This document shows positions 18,134-26,222 of a stretch of 39,350 bases of DNA, piece by piece. Origin of the DNA: Aporhodopirellula sallentina SM41 (GTDB lineage: Bacteria > Planctomycetota > Planctomycetia > Pirellulales > Pirellulaceae). The stretch's first letter is position 1, and the number at the start of each line of letters is the position of its first letter. Both the position numbers and the translations under genes were made by a program. The stretch covers positions 1-39,350 of the forward strand of contig NZ_ANOH01000107.1 in the NCBI RefSeq assembly GCF_000346505.1. The letters are read 5' to 3'. The notes beneath the pieces were generated by a model. That model was not told the origin of the DNA and searched no databases. It saw only the letters and a program-made list of their open reading frames with translations.

Positions 18134-19588
18134 TCATTCGAGTGCACCAACATTCGTCCAACCGCCGACGACGGAAGTTTTCAGCAGATCCAGTCCGCCG
18201 TTGTTCGAAATCGTAATCCCGGAGTCAATGGCGGGAGATCCTTTCTGAAGACGATACCCGACCAAATCCTCCATGGTGGTAAGGTCGATCCCCGTCTCGG
18301 TCTGTCCCGGTTGCGTGAACCGCGGATCACCTACGAGCGGTTGAGTATCGGAAGGGTGAGGATCAATGTTGAAGTACAGGTTGTTGCGGAAAACGGTATT
18401 GATACCGACGGCGTTTCTCCCCCACTGCCCAGCGCCTTCAAAGTAGAAAATGTTGTTTTCGAATCGCGTGTTGACCGGGGTGCGTCCGTTGACAAAGACT
18501 TCGACATCTAGCCCCGCGCGAACGAAGTGCGTGTTGTTGTAGATGTGAACGTTCTCTGCCTTCTTCTCTTTATCGAACCCGTAGAAATAGATTCCCTCAC
18601 GATCATTTTGGCTGATATTGTATCGGATCACGACGTTGCGTGTCGGCCGTTTCATGATCCCGCAAAACCAATTGTTGTCGTGGCTGTAATTGTACTGAAT
18701 GAAGGTGTTGATGCAGTTGTAGTCGGCGTCAAAACCACCGCGGTCGATTCCGCCTTCGCCTCGGTTCCCGTACGCTTCGTTGTATTGGATCTTCATGCCG
18801 TCGGTATTGAAACAGAAGATACTGTGCCCCGTGCTTTCACGACTGCTGTTGGCCAGCGTGTTGAACTCATAGACCGCGTCCTTGCTGACCCGAGCGATGA
18901 CATTGTTCCGTCCGGTGGTATCAACATGATTGCCCGCGACATAAACACGAGTCCAAAGATTCCGGCTCTCATGACGGCCCGGCAGCAAACGGACTCGTCC
19001 GCACGAAGAATCGTTACCGATCCCGACGCCGCCCACGTTTTCGACCACGTTGTTGGTGATACGCAGGTCATCAAAGGTCGACTCGCGTAGCTTGCGAATA
19101 TGGACGTGGATGCCTCCACGCCGTTTCCCAGGCACCATGCCATTGACGTCATGAACGTGACAATCGTCGATGTAGACGTGACGATACACACCCTCCGTTT
19201 CATCAGCGACCACGTAGATGCCGAACAGATCGCCTTGGTCCTTGTTCGTGCCGTTGGTGTTGGTAATTTCCAAACCATCGACTTCCCAAAAAGATGGTTC
19301 CTTCAACAACAGCCCCGCAACATGTCGTCCCTCAGCCTGAATCACCGGACGTTTCCCCTTGCCATAAGCCGTCACGCGAATTGGCTTCCCTTCGACTCCC
19401 TTGCCCGTCGGCGCCAACATCCCGCGAAACGTTTGTCCGCGTTTGAGCAGGATGCTGTCACCGGGATTCAGTTCGATCGAGCTGACTTCATCGAATTTCC
19501 GCTGAGAATCGACGCGGTATTCGGCAGCTTGGCCGATGCTCGATAGCGTCAAAACGCAAATGGTGATGTAGATATTTCGGCGTATCAT
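18134..19588 (-). CDS. Exported right-handed parallel beta-helix protein
   Basis: From ATG 19588 the gene encodes 484 residues. Residues 1-22 are a signal peptide (MIRRNIYITICVLTLSSIGQ, cleavage near QAA-E). The body has short Asn-rich turns repeated every 20-25 residues (NNVVENVGG, YNYSHDNN, RYNISQND, IYNNTHF, ENNIFYF), the mark of a right-handed parallel beta-helix such as NosD or pectate-lyase-like proteins. The end, GSPAIDSG, is common to secreted members in marine planctomycetes. Many members degrade or bind uronic acid polysaccharides; no catalytic motif is certain here. The start overlaps the stop of an ECF sigma remnant by 4 bases. Upstream in-frame codons to 19792 belong to that region in another frame and are not part of this gene. 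Confidence 0.85.
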   Translation of the reverse strand: MIRRNIYITICVLTLSSIGQAAEYRVDSQRKFDEVSSIELNPGDSILLKRGQTFRGMLAPTGKGVEGKPIRVTAYGKGKRPVIQAEGRHVAGLLLKEPSFWEVDGLEITNTNGTNKDQGDLFGIYVVADETEGVYRHVYIDDCHVHDVNGMVPGKRRGGIHVHIRKLRESTFDDLRITNNVVENVGGVGIGNDSSCGRVRLLPGRHESRNLWTRVYVAGNHVDTTGRNNVIARVSKDAVYEFNTLANSSRESTGHSIFCFNTDGMKIQYNEAYGNRGEGGIDRGGFDADYNCINTFIQYNYSHDNNWFCGIMKRPTRNVVIRYNISQNDREGIYFYGFDKEKKAENVHIYNNTHFVRAGLDVEVFVNGRTPVNTRFENNIFYFEGAGQWGRNAVGINTVFRNNLYFNIDPHPSDTQPLVGDPRFTQPGQTETGIDLTTMEDLVGYRLQKGSPAIDSGITISNNGGLDLLKTSVVGGWTNVGALE

Positions 19589-19860
19589 TCGTTTGACTTC
19601 TGTGACAGACAAAAATAGGGGATGGGCCAACGAGTCGGTTCTCTCAAACCCTGCGGGTCGTAGCTCGGAAGCTCTCGCGTGAGTGACAACAGCACTTGCT
19701 GCGTCACATCTTCGATGTCGCTGGCGGCCACACCGAGCTGTTTGAGAACGTAGAAAATGAAACGTTGATAGTATCCAACAAACTCCTCCCACGCTTGCTC
19801 ATCGCGTCGGTCGTGTGCTCGCGCTAAAAGCGAACAGCGGGCCTGACCGGAGTGATCCAT
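19585..19860 (-). pseudogene. Truncated ECF sigma factor (region 2 only)
   Basis: From ATG 19860 the frame encodes 91 residues. The first 65 match a planctomycete ECF sigma region 2: RAHDRRDEQAWEEFVGYYQR, then an LGVAASDIEDVTQQVLLSL segment and ELPSYD. After that the sequence stops resembling a sigma factor, and there is no region 4 or promoter -35 recognition helix. The stop at 19585 overlaps the ATG of the beta-helix gene. A functional ECF factor needs about 160-190 residues, so this is most likely a remnant left by deletion or fusion. It could still be translated and couple to the next gene. Confidence 0.75.
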
Positions 19861-19958
19861 AGATTCCAAGCCTAGCTTATCCGAATTTGAAATACCATGG
19901 TCACCGGCCAGCCAAAACACCATCGACGAAAGTGGCCATTCGATCACCAAGCACGGCG

Positions 19959-20999
19959 TCAATGAGGAGGTTGGCTCGCGAGCATCTGCAGTGCCTCCAG
20001 AGTACGAACCGCTTGCGGTTCACTCAGCATGAGATACCGATCGCGACCACTGGCGTCTTCTTCGAACCCGGTGACCCCATCGCTGGCAACCCTAACCGTC
20101 CCCCGTGGCGACAAACCGAAATAATCTCGGTCAGGCCGCACCAACTGTAAAACGCATGTCAAATCCCATGTGGGCCGGTCGTGTGGTGGTGGTTTGTAGG
20201 CAACGTATGCTTCCGAGAGCGGATGATGCATCACATACCCGTAGTCTTGCTCAATACTTTGATGCGGATAACGCAGAGCAATTCCGATCTCGTACCCGCT
20301 CCAAAGTATTGGCGTCGGCCATTCCTTCGACAGCTTCTGCGCCGACTGTAAATCCTTGATGACGTTGTACTCCTTGTGATCGTACAACACTCCCTGGTCG
20401 TTTCTGATCTTCGTGAAGGTCCCGGCCATCACGCTGATCATTTTCACTTTCTTCTCGATTAGCTCGCGGCCTGTCAACGGACTGACATCGTCAGCGGGAG
20501 CGTCCAACAAATCAGCGAGGTTTGTCGAGAAGCCAACCTGCGCGATCACGACGCTGTTGTCTTTCGCGTCGGAGAGTGCTTGGCGAAGAACCTCGATCGC
20601 GTCAGGAACATCGCTACCGCGCCGCAAATCATGCGGAAAACGATCCTCTTCCTCATCCTGCACTTCGGCCAAACCGTTGAAGCTTCCCTCATGAGGGGTC
20701 ACACCACTATGGCAAACACCAATGGGAATGTCGCCTCGACCATAGAAGGTGTTGATCGCATCCGCGAATGGAGCGGCCAACTCATGGTCCTTGGTAATCG
20801 TGACGGCCAACAATTCGCATTCCCCCCGGGATTGCAGCGCATGAATCACGCCCATCGCGAGCACGTCATCAACGTCGTTACCAAGGTCCGTGTCAAAGAT
20901 CAGTGGAACCGGCGGATCGGCCTGAACCGCAACACTTTTCCCAATAACAGCAACAACCCAAAACACCAGTATCGCGAATAAACGTTTCGTTCGAGGCAT
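19959..20999 (-). CDS. Exported inosine-uridine-type nucleoside hydrolase
   Basis: From ATG 20999 this is 346 residues with a signal peptide (MPRTKRLFAILVFW, cleavage near VQA-D). The family signature DTDLGNDVDD at 36-45 supplies the Ca2+-binding aspartates of the ribohydrolase active site. A further family-type segment is KVKMISVMAG near 180. The enzyme should cleave the N-glycosidic bond of ribonucleosides, or act on a related substrate outside the cytoplasm. Purine or pyrimidine preference cannot be told. A TTG at 21041 would add 14 residues ahead of the signal peptide and is less likely. The truncated sigma gene follows 98 bases downstream. No Shine-Dalgarno site is visible. Confidence 0.88.
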   Translation of the reverse strand: MPRTKRLFAILVFWVVAVIGKSVAVQADPPVPLIFDTDLGNDVDDVLAMGVIHALQSRGECELLAVTITKDHELAAPFADAINTFYGRGDIPIGVCHSGVTPHEGSFNGLAEVQDEEEDRFPHDLRRGSDVPDAIEVLRQALSDAKDNSVVIAQVGFSTNLADLLDAPADDVSPLTGRELIEKKVKMISVMAGTFTKIRNDQGVLYDHKEYNVIKDLQSAQKLSKEWPTPILWSGYEIGIALRYPHQSIEQDYGYVMHHPLSEAYVAYKPPPHDRPTWDLTCVLQLVRPDRDYFGLSPRGTVRVASDGVTGFEEDASGRDRYLMLSEPQAVRTLEALQMLASQPPH

Positions 21000-21290
21000 G
21001 ACAACAACCAAGGCAGGTGGGGAGAGATGGAAGGGGAGCAAAGACCCAAGCCTTCACTCGGATTCGCAAATGGAAACCGGGGAACAGCATAGCCGATCGA
21101 TGGTTCTCTTTTCCGAAATGAATGACCTATCTTGCGCCGAGTTGTGCCCACCTGATCAATCGTTCAAAATGTGACACCACAATCGCCCGATTCGAACGAT
21201 CAGTGTTCGTCGATACAGTGACGTTGGCCTCGAGAGTAACGTTGCCCGGTCGCCCGCGAATCACCCCTTGAGCCTCCCGTCGAAAGTCTT

Positions 21291-22184
21291 ATGCGAGTTA
21301 TCTTGAACGGCAAAAAGGCGGGTCTCGCGAGCGTGCGTTCCGCTATTGAACGTGCCCGCAACGAATTTCCAGTGCAGGTGCGTGTCACCTGGGAAGCCGG
21401 AGACGTTCTACGACTGGTGGCCGAAGCGATCGCAGAAGGTTGCTCGCGGCTTGTCATTGGCGGTGGAGACGGATCGGTCAAAGAAGTTGTTGACGCCATC
21501 CTGCGACAACCACCAGATCAAAGACCGCAGTTGGGCATCCTACCTCTCGGCACCGCGAACGATTTTGCGACGAGCTGTGACATCCCAATCGACTCATTCG
21601 AAGCACTTCGTCTCGCCCAACATGGTGATGCCCACTGGATCGATGCCGTTGCCGCGAACAATGAGTACTTCATCAACATTGCCAGCGGTGGATTCGGTGC
21701 CCAGGTTACCGCCAACACTCCGATCCCCCTCAAAAACTTTCTTGGTGGTGGAGCATACACGCTTTCCGGTTTAGTACAGGCACTCCACTTCGAACCCTAC
21801 GACGGAGAAATTCGCGTGCCCGGCGAGAGCATTCCTGGCAAAGTTGTTGTGGGAGCGGTTTGCAACGGCGCCCAAGCCGGGGGTGGCCAACAAATGGCTC
21901 CTTCGGCGCGGATCAACGATGGCATGTTGGACGTGGTCGGACTGCTAGACTTCCCGCCGTCGAGCGCCAAGCAAGTCCTCGACGAACTCATGACTCCGGA
22001 TGTCAGCGGAATCTACGTCAAACGATTTAAAGCACCTTGGGTTGAGTGGGAGTCCGAAACGACAATGCCCATCAACCTCGACGGAGAACCCATTCGCACC
22101 AACAAAATCCGCTTCGAGGTTCAACCCAACGCGGTGCAACTCATCTTGCCTCCGAACTGTCCGATGCTCGACACCGGACCTTAG
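21291..22184 (+). CDS. yegS: YegS/DagK-type lipid kinase
   Basis: A 297-residue protein of the diacylglycerol/sphingosine kinase-like family. Key motifs are GGGDGSVKEVVDAI at 57-70 (ATP-binding GGGDGT/S) and LPLGTANDFA near 85-95, followed by NIASGGFGA and a beta-rich C-terminal half with NLDGEPI. Relatives phosphorylate lipids such as phosphatidylglycerol or diacylglycerol at the membrane using ATP and Mg2+. The N-terminus begins at the first strand, without signal peptide or membrane segment, and the length is normal. The start at ATG 21291 has only a weak ribosome site. The gene lies divergent from the nucleoside hydrolase across about 290 bases. Confidence 0.9.
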   Translation: MRVILNGKKAGLASVRSAIERARNEFPVQVRVTWEAGDVLRLVAEAIAEGCSRLVIGGGDGSVKEVVDAILRQPPDQRPQLGILPLGTANDFATSCDIPIDSFEALRLAQHGDAHWIDAVAANNEYFINIASGGFGAQVTANTPIPLKNFLGGGAYTLSGLVQALHFEPYDGEIRVPGESIPGKVVVGAVCNGAQAGGGQQMAPSARINDGMLDVVGLLDFPPSSAKQVLDELMTPDVSGIYVKRFKAPWVEWESETTMPINLDGEPIRTNKIRFEVQPNAVQLILPPNCPMLDTGP

Positions 22185-22228
22185 CGTGCGACCGACTCAG
22201 TGGACAGCGTGTTCCCCGAATAACGCGT

Positions 22229-23266
22229 TCAGCGAACAACCGTTGCTCCGGATTTGGTTGGCAAACGTGGCAAGACGATTTCAGGGAAACGTCCTTCGAG
22301 CGATTTCATGAATGACTCGAGATCGGCCACCTGTTGATCAGTCAACTCTTCATCGACTTGGGTGATCGCCATCACCCGAATCGCGTCCGCGAGAGTCTCG
22401 ACCTGACCGTTGTGAAAGTAGGGTGCCGTCACCGTGATGTTACGCAGCGTAGGGACTTTGAAGTAATGGTCGTCGCCCGGATCTCCTGACGAGGCAGATC
22501 GCCCCTTATCGGAAACCAAGTCATACTTCTCGATCAGTTCAGACTCGGTGAAACGAGGAAAGTCGAGAAACTCCGCATCGTCACCCGGCTCCCAACCGTT
22601 CAACGCCGGTCCGTAGTGACATTCCGTGCAGCCGACAGACTCAAACAACTCCATGCCGCGAATCTGCGCGTCACTCAGCGCGTTTTCGTCTCCACCGAGA
22701 TAGCGATCCAGTGGCGCGTTAGGTGTGATCAAAGTACGTTCGAACGCAGCAATCGCTTCGACGGCGTTCGTGATCGAGACAGGATCATGCGGCCCGAAAA
22801 CGTCGCGAAAGGCCGTGACGTAACCAGGGATCTTTTCAATCCTGCTGAGCACTTGATCGTGGCCCACCATGCCCATCTCGACATCCGCGACCATCGGACC
22901 TTTGGCTTGCTCTTCGAGCGTTGGTGCCCGACCGTCCCAAAACTGAGATCCTTGGAACACCGAATTCCACACCGTTGGCGCGTTTCGTGGCCCCGTTAAA
23001 CCGTCGACTCCCATGGAGGTCGCGCGAGCATCATCGCCACCCTCCATCAAATTATGGCACGTGTTGCATGAAACCGTCCCTGTACGGGAGAGTCGAGGAT
23101 CAAAGTACAGCATCTTGCCGAGTTCAATCTTCTCGGACGTGTCACCAGACTGCGCCGCAGAGGTCGGAAGCACGGCCAAGTCTTGAGCATTTGACCTTCG
23201 CACCCCAATTGCAACGGCGAACAAGACCACACAACAGATGCATAACTTCCCAGGAAACGGTTTCAT
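22229..23266 (-). CDS. Di-heme cytochrome c peroxidase (CcpA/MauG family), exported
   Basis: From ATG 23266 the protein has 345 residues. Residues 1-27 form a signal peptide (MKPFPGKLCICCVVLFAVA). Two c-type heme sites are present: C67-N-T-C70-H71 and C213-T-E-C216-H217. Between them are the FDPRLS segment and GQ-W-DGRAPTLEEQA of the family, and after the second is VPTLRNITVTAPYFHNG. Bacterial cytochrome c peroxidases reduce H2O2 in the periplasm with electrons from cytochrome c; MauG relatives do protein oxidation. The sequence does not decide between them. Upstream in-frame codons to 23401 precede the signal peptide. The di-heme oxidoreductase gene lies 422 bases upstream on the same strand. 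Confidence 0.92.
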   Translation of the reverse strand: MKPFPGKLCICCVVLFAVAIGVRRSNAQDLAVLPTSAAQSGDTSEKIELGKMLYFDPRLSRTGTVSCNTCHNLMEGGDDARATSMGVDGLTGPRNAPTVWNSVFQGSQFWDGRAPTLEEQAKGPMVADVEMGMVGHDQVLSRIEKIPGYVTAFRDVFGPHDPVSITNAVEAIAAFERTLITPNAPLDRYLGGDENALSDAQIRGMELFESVGCTECHYGPALNGWEPGDDAEFLDFPRFTESELIEKYDLVSDKGRSASSGDPGDDHYFKVPTLRNITVTAPYFHNGQVETLADAIRVMAITQVDEELTDQQVADLESFMKSLEGRFPEIVLPRLPTKSGATVVR

Positions 23267-23688
23267 CGTTTTGACAATTCGCGGAGAGGAAAACAAAAAG
23301 CGAGGGCAACGTGCACGCTTCATACAGCAACTGCACACCTCAGGCCCTTCGAGCGATTGCATCTCAAACACCACCTGCTGTTGAAACACACACGACAACA
23401 ATACTTATATCGTCACATCCCGACATGTCCACATTTCAGCAGTGCGGCAGGTTGACGCACGTCACGCTCGAACGCTCCCCGCGGTGTTTTCAAGCAGTGT
23501 TTTCGCGCAAGGTTTTCACGCAAGGTTTTCACGCGAATAGATAAGCACGTGAGCAGACAACGCGTGAGCATGGCCAGCCACGAATAGAAGCCCCCCAACG
23601 ATCGCGAGGCTCTCGCAAATCGACACACACACCACTTTCGAGATTCCATCGTCGACCGTAGCGCGAAAAAGATTGCAGATCGCGAAAA
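23267..23688. promoter_or_regulatory. Intergenic region upstream of the cytochrome c peroxidase gene
   Basis: These 422 bases separate two minus-strand cytochrome genes. No gene is supported. The region contains a four-copy 13-base tandem repeat (listed separately), placed about 215-265 bases upstream of the peroxidase start. The promoter of the peroxidase gene should be here; I could not place -35 and -10 elements. Confidence 0.4.
23481..23532. repeat. Four tandem 13-base repeats upstream of a cytochrome c peroxidase gene
   Basis: Four contiguous 13-base units begin at 23481, 23494, 23507 and 23520. They read GCGGTGTTTTCAA, GCAGTGTTTTCGC, GCAAGGTTTTCAC and GCAAGGTTTTCAC. The last two are identical and the GTTTTC core is in all four. 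A period of 13 is close to helical repeat and is not a multiple of three, which suits protein binding sites rather than coding repeats. Confidence 0.8.
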
Positions 23689-25458
23689 CTACTCCGATGG
23701 CGCCTTCAAGCTGTTTAGAAATTCGAGCAGCAGTTCCGTTTGGCCATCGCTGAGGTTTACAAACTTTCGCTTGGCGTGTGCCGCCTCACCCCCGTGCCAC
23801 TCGATCGCATCGGTCAACGTTTTCGCACGCCCGTCGTGCAGATAGGGTGCAGAATCCGCGACGCCCCATAGAGGAGGTGTCTTCCATTCTCGCTGCAACG
23901 CGTCCCAAGAATTTCGAGCTTTCCCCTGCAGATCCGCATGCGTGACACTCCCCCATGGAAACTGCGGCTGATCGGGATAGTCCAATGCAACCGCCGCGGG
24001 CATCACTGTCGAGACCATCGTGCCCAACTCATTCCGGCCCAACTCATTCCGGCCCAACTCATTCGGCCCCATCTCCTTCGGCCCCGGTCTCCCACCATTG
24101 CTTCGCGAGTTTCCGCGTTTTGAACGCCTTCCCGAACCGTAAGAGGATGCACTTCCTCGGCCATATTGGTGTTGATAGGCACTTGTCGGCTCTGCCGATT
24201 GAAACCCGGTCAGTTCCAACATCGGCGCCGGCAACGGATCTTGCAGCTCCTTACCCATGTCGTGCAATAACAAATCACTGTAGATCCCACTCGCGGGGCG
24301 CAAGTCGCGAACGTGACAAACCGAACATCCTACGGCATTGAAAATGATCTCACCTCGCCGCACCCTTTTGCGTTCTTCCGATGACAACACCTGCTTGGGC
24401 GGTGCTGGCAATTCAGCGACATATCGGGTCAAGTCCGCGACCTGCGTTGGCGAGATGTCGGGAGCCAAACTGCGATAACGAGGGTCAGCGGGATCAGCGG
24501 CCTGCCGGGCGACCTCGCCCACATTGAGTCCCAACTCCGTCGCACAGGCTCCCACCACAAATCCGGCCAACGTTTCGACTTGTCCCCGCCATCCATACTT
24601 CCCGGCGACTCGCCCGGTCACCCGCCCACCGGACGCGCGAGATTGCGTTAGAGCCAGCGTTCTCAATTGCCCCGCAGAGATCTTTTCGATATCCCCCATG
24701 CCATAGAGCGGCGGCGTATTGCGTTGACTGAGGTAGTAGTCGATCGATGCGGATCGGCCGGCAATCACCGGGCGCTTCGCAAGCGCCTCGGCGGTTCGCT
24801 CCTTCGGACTGAACCATTCCGGAGCGATCCCCTCGGTCACACCAAACTCCAAACGCTGGCGAATCGCGTCATAACCAGGACGCGTCGAATGGTCATGCAC
24901 AACCGTGTGCAAATCCAACGTATTCGCAGACACCAATCCTGGAAAGAGATCCAACACGGAACCCAACGCAGCCCCTCGATCACCTCGTCCCGCCGGATCA
25001 TTGAGCAGCGGCGAGCGAGGGTCAATGGTGAGCGTGGTCACGTTGTGCTCCACTCCCGACGCACCACCACTTGGATGACATGCGGCACAAGAGACCGCGT
25101 TGTACAGCGGCCCCAATCCATCGGCAGGAAACCCATCGGCAGGAAACATTGCCACATCGGCGGGGAACAATGACCTATCGGCGGGAAACATCGACGCCGG
25201 ATCGCCACCCCGGTCGTGACGCCGCGGGTGGGGACCTCGCTGTCGCCCATGCCTGCGCCCTCGATCCCCAAACTGCTCTCGATGTGGCATGGGGCGTATG
25301 AAATCAGATTGTTCGATCGCCGGGGCCCGCTCCACAAACTCCCATTCCCGCTCGAACAACTCCCGGCCGACACCTGGATCCTGTGCAGACGCGATGCAAG
25401 GCACGGCAAACCAGAAAATAACCGTTCCACCCACCCCAAACCGGTGCCTGCAACCCAT
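23689..25458 (-). CDS. Exported di-heme oxidoreductase (DHOR family) with peptide repeats
   Basis: From ATG 25458 the protein has 589 residues. The start is favoured by GGGGG 7-8 bases upstream; an in-frame ATG at 25479 adds 7 residues. A signal peptide ends near ASA-Q26. Heme sites are C124-A-A-C127-H128 and C378-S-V-C381-H382, with the family segments TPPLYGMGDIE, GRFGWRGQ-like GKYGWRGQVETLAGF and TPPLWGVADSAPYLHDGRA. DHOR (thiol oxidoreductase-like) proteins are periplasmic di-heme enzymes related to peroxidases. Two low-complexity inserts are unusual: FPAD repeats at 91-113 directly before the first heme, and NELG repeats at about 465-479 before the C-terminal part. These probably form flexible loops. 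The usual iron-uptake partner (imelysin) is not beside it in this window. Confidence 0.88.
   Translation of the reverse strand: MGCRHRFGVGGTVIFWFAVPCIASAQDPGVGRELFEREWEFVERAPAIEQSDFIRPMPHREQFGDRGRRHGRQRGPHPRRHDRGGDPASMFPADRSLFPADVAMFPADGFPADGLGPLYNAVSCAACHPSGGASGVEHNVTTLTIDPRSPLLNDPAGRGDRGAALGSVLDLFPGLVSANTLDLHTVVHDHSTRPGYDAIRQRLEFGVTEGIAPEWFSPKERTAEALAKRPVIAGRSASIDYYLSQRNTPPLYGMGDIEKISAGQLRTLALTQSRASGGRVTGRVAGKYGWRGQVETLAGFVVGACATELGLNVGEVARQAADPADPRYRSLAPDISPTQVADLTRYVAELPAPPKQVLSSEERKRVRRGEIIFNAVGCSVCHVRDLRPASGIYSDLLLHDMGKELQDPLPAPMLELTGFQSAEPTSAYQHQYGRGSASSYGSGRRSKRGNSRSNGGRPGPKEMGPNELGRNELGRNELGTMVSTVMPAAVALDYPDQPQFPWGSVTHADLQGKARNSWDALQREWKTPPLWGVADSAPYLHDGRAKTLTDAIEWHGGEAAHAKRKFVNLSDGQTELLLEFLNSLKAPSE
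24022..24066 (-). repeat. In-frame 15-base repeats coding NELGR
   Basis: Three near-identical 15-base units, GCCCAACTCATTCCG on the plus strand, start at 24022, 24037 and 24052 inside the di-heme oxidoreductase gene. On the coding strand they give repeats of N-E-L-G-R. Because the period is a multiple of three, unit number can change without breaking the frame. Confidence 0.8.
25120..25188 (-). repeat. Degenerate in-frame repeats coding FPAD
   Basis: Residues 91-113 of the di-heme oxidoreductase contain four FPAD tetrapeptides (FPADRSL, FPADVAM, FPADG, FPADG). The DNA shows matching CATCGGCAGGAAACA-like units with variable spacing. They lie directly before the first heme-binding motif and are not typical of the family. 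Confidence 0.7.
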
Positions 25459-26222
25459 CGAACATCCCCCGGCATTCATTGAAAAGAAAAGCGCAAAAGC
25501 GGCTTGCAAATCCCCACATAAAGAAAGGGCGGAAGGCATCCGAAAATGCAACGCCCGCCCCGAGCACGGTCACGACGGGAAACGCCCTCGGGGAACGGTG
25601 TCTCCCCCTGACAACTCCCCCCCGACGCCTCGCTGCACCGTGCCATGCTCGATCATGCGAACAGGACCGCGAACAAGAAAGGCACCCCCATTTTCCTCTC
25701 GTGCTTGAATCACCGCGATCCAACACTACCGCGCACAAAACACCAAAAACACTCCAATAGTGCGTGACCCCTTTTGAAAAAGCAGCATTTTTCGCACTAA
25801 GAAATTCTTGCGCGACACAACGATGCATTTTGTGAGATTCCCCACCGTTACCTCTCCATAAACCCAACCTGTCTCCCCTCACTACGGGCACCTCACCATC
25901 GACATCAGCACACGCTCAAAAGGGGCAAGCCTCCGCGATCTGACAATGCAAACGAGACCACCGCTAAGCAGCGGTTTTCGGTGATTGAAACGTTCACTAA
26001 CTTCGTTGTGCGCACCGGCACAATGATGCAACGATATATCGCAATCGAATCTTTCTGCTCGCATCTATAGTCACTCGGCAGTGTGATGAGTCGTCACTCG
26101 AGTTCACACGTTTTGACCTTCGCCCCACGAGTTGAGTCAACACGTTCTGAACACCATGAAGACGACCGCACGACGTAGAGCAATTCCGCTCGTTTCGATT
26201 CGACCTTAATTTGAGAAAGTAG
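25459..26222. promoter_or_regulatory. Divergent intergenic region before the first DUF1559 gene
   Basis: About 764 bases lie between the divergent di-heme oxidoreductase and DUF1559 genes. I see no gene I can support. It contains a small stem at 25961-25974 (CCGCT, AAGC loop, AGCGG) followed by TTTT, and an operator-like dyad at 26127-26145. The promoters of both flanking genes should be here. A stretch near 25580-25650 is very rich in C on the plus strand. Confidence 0.4.
26127..26145. promoter_or_regulatory. Possible operator dyad upstream of a DUF1559 gene
   Basis: ACGAGTTGAGTCAACACGT is a 19-base dyad centred on 26136, with GTTGA and TCAAC arms and outer ACG and CGT; only one base pair is broken. 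It lies 78 bases before the DUF1559 start. Binding by a dimeric regulator is possible but unproven. Confidence 0.35.

Noticed and set aside
23053-23068. TGGCAC and TTGC words resembling a sigma-54 promoter
   Set aside because: The spacing is two bases too short and the site is inside the cytochrome c peroxidase gene.
25961-25978. Small stem followed by TTTT read as a plus-strand terminator
   Set aside because: The stem is only 5 base pairs and no plus-strand gene lies upstream, so a terminator makes little sense here.
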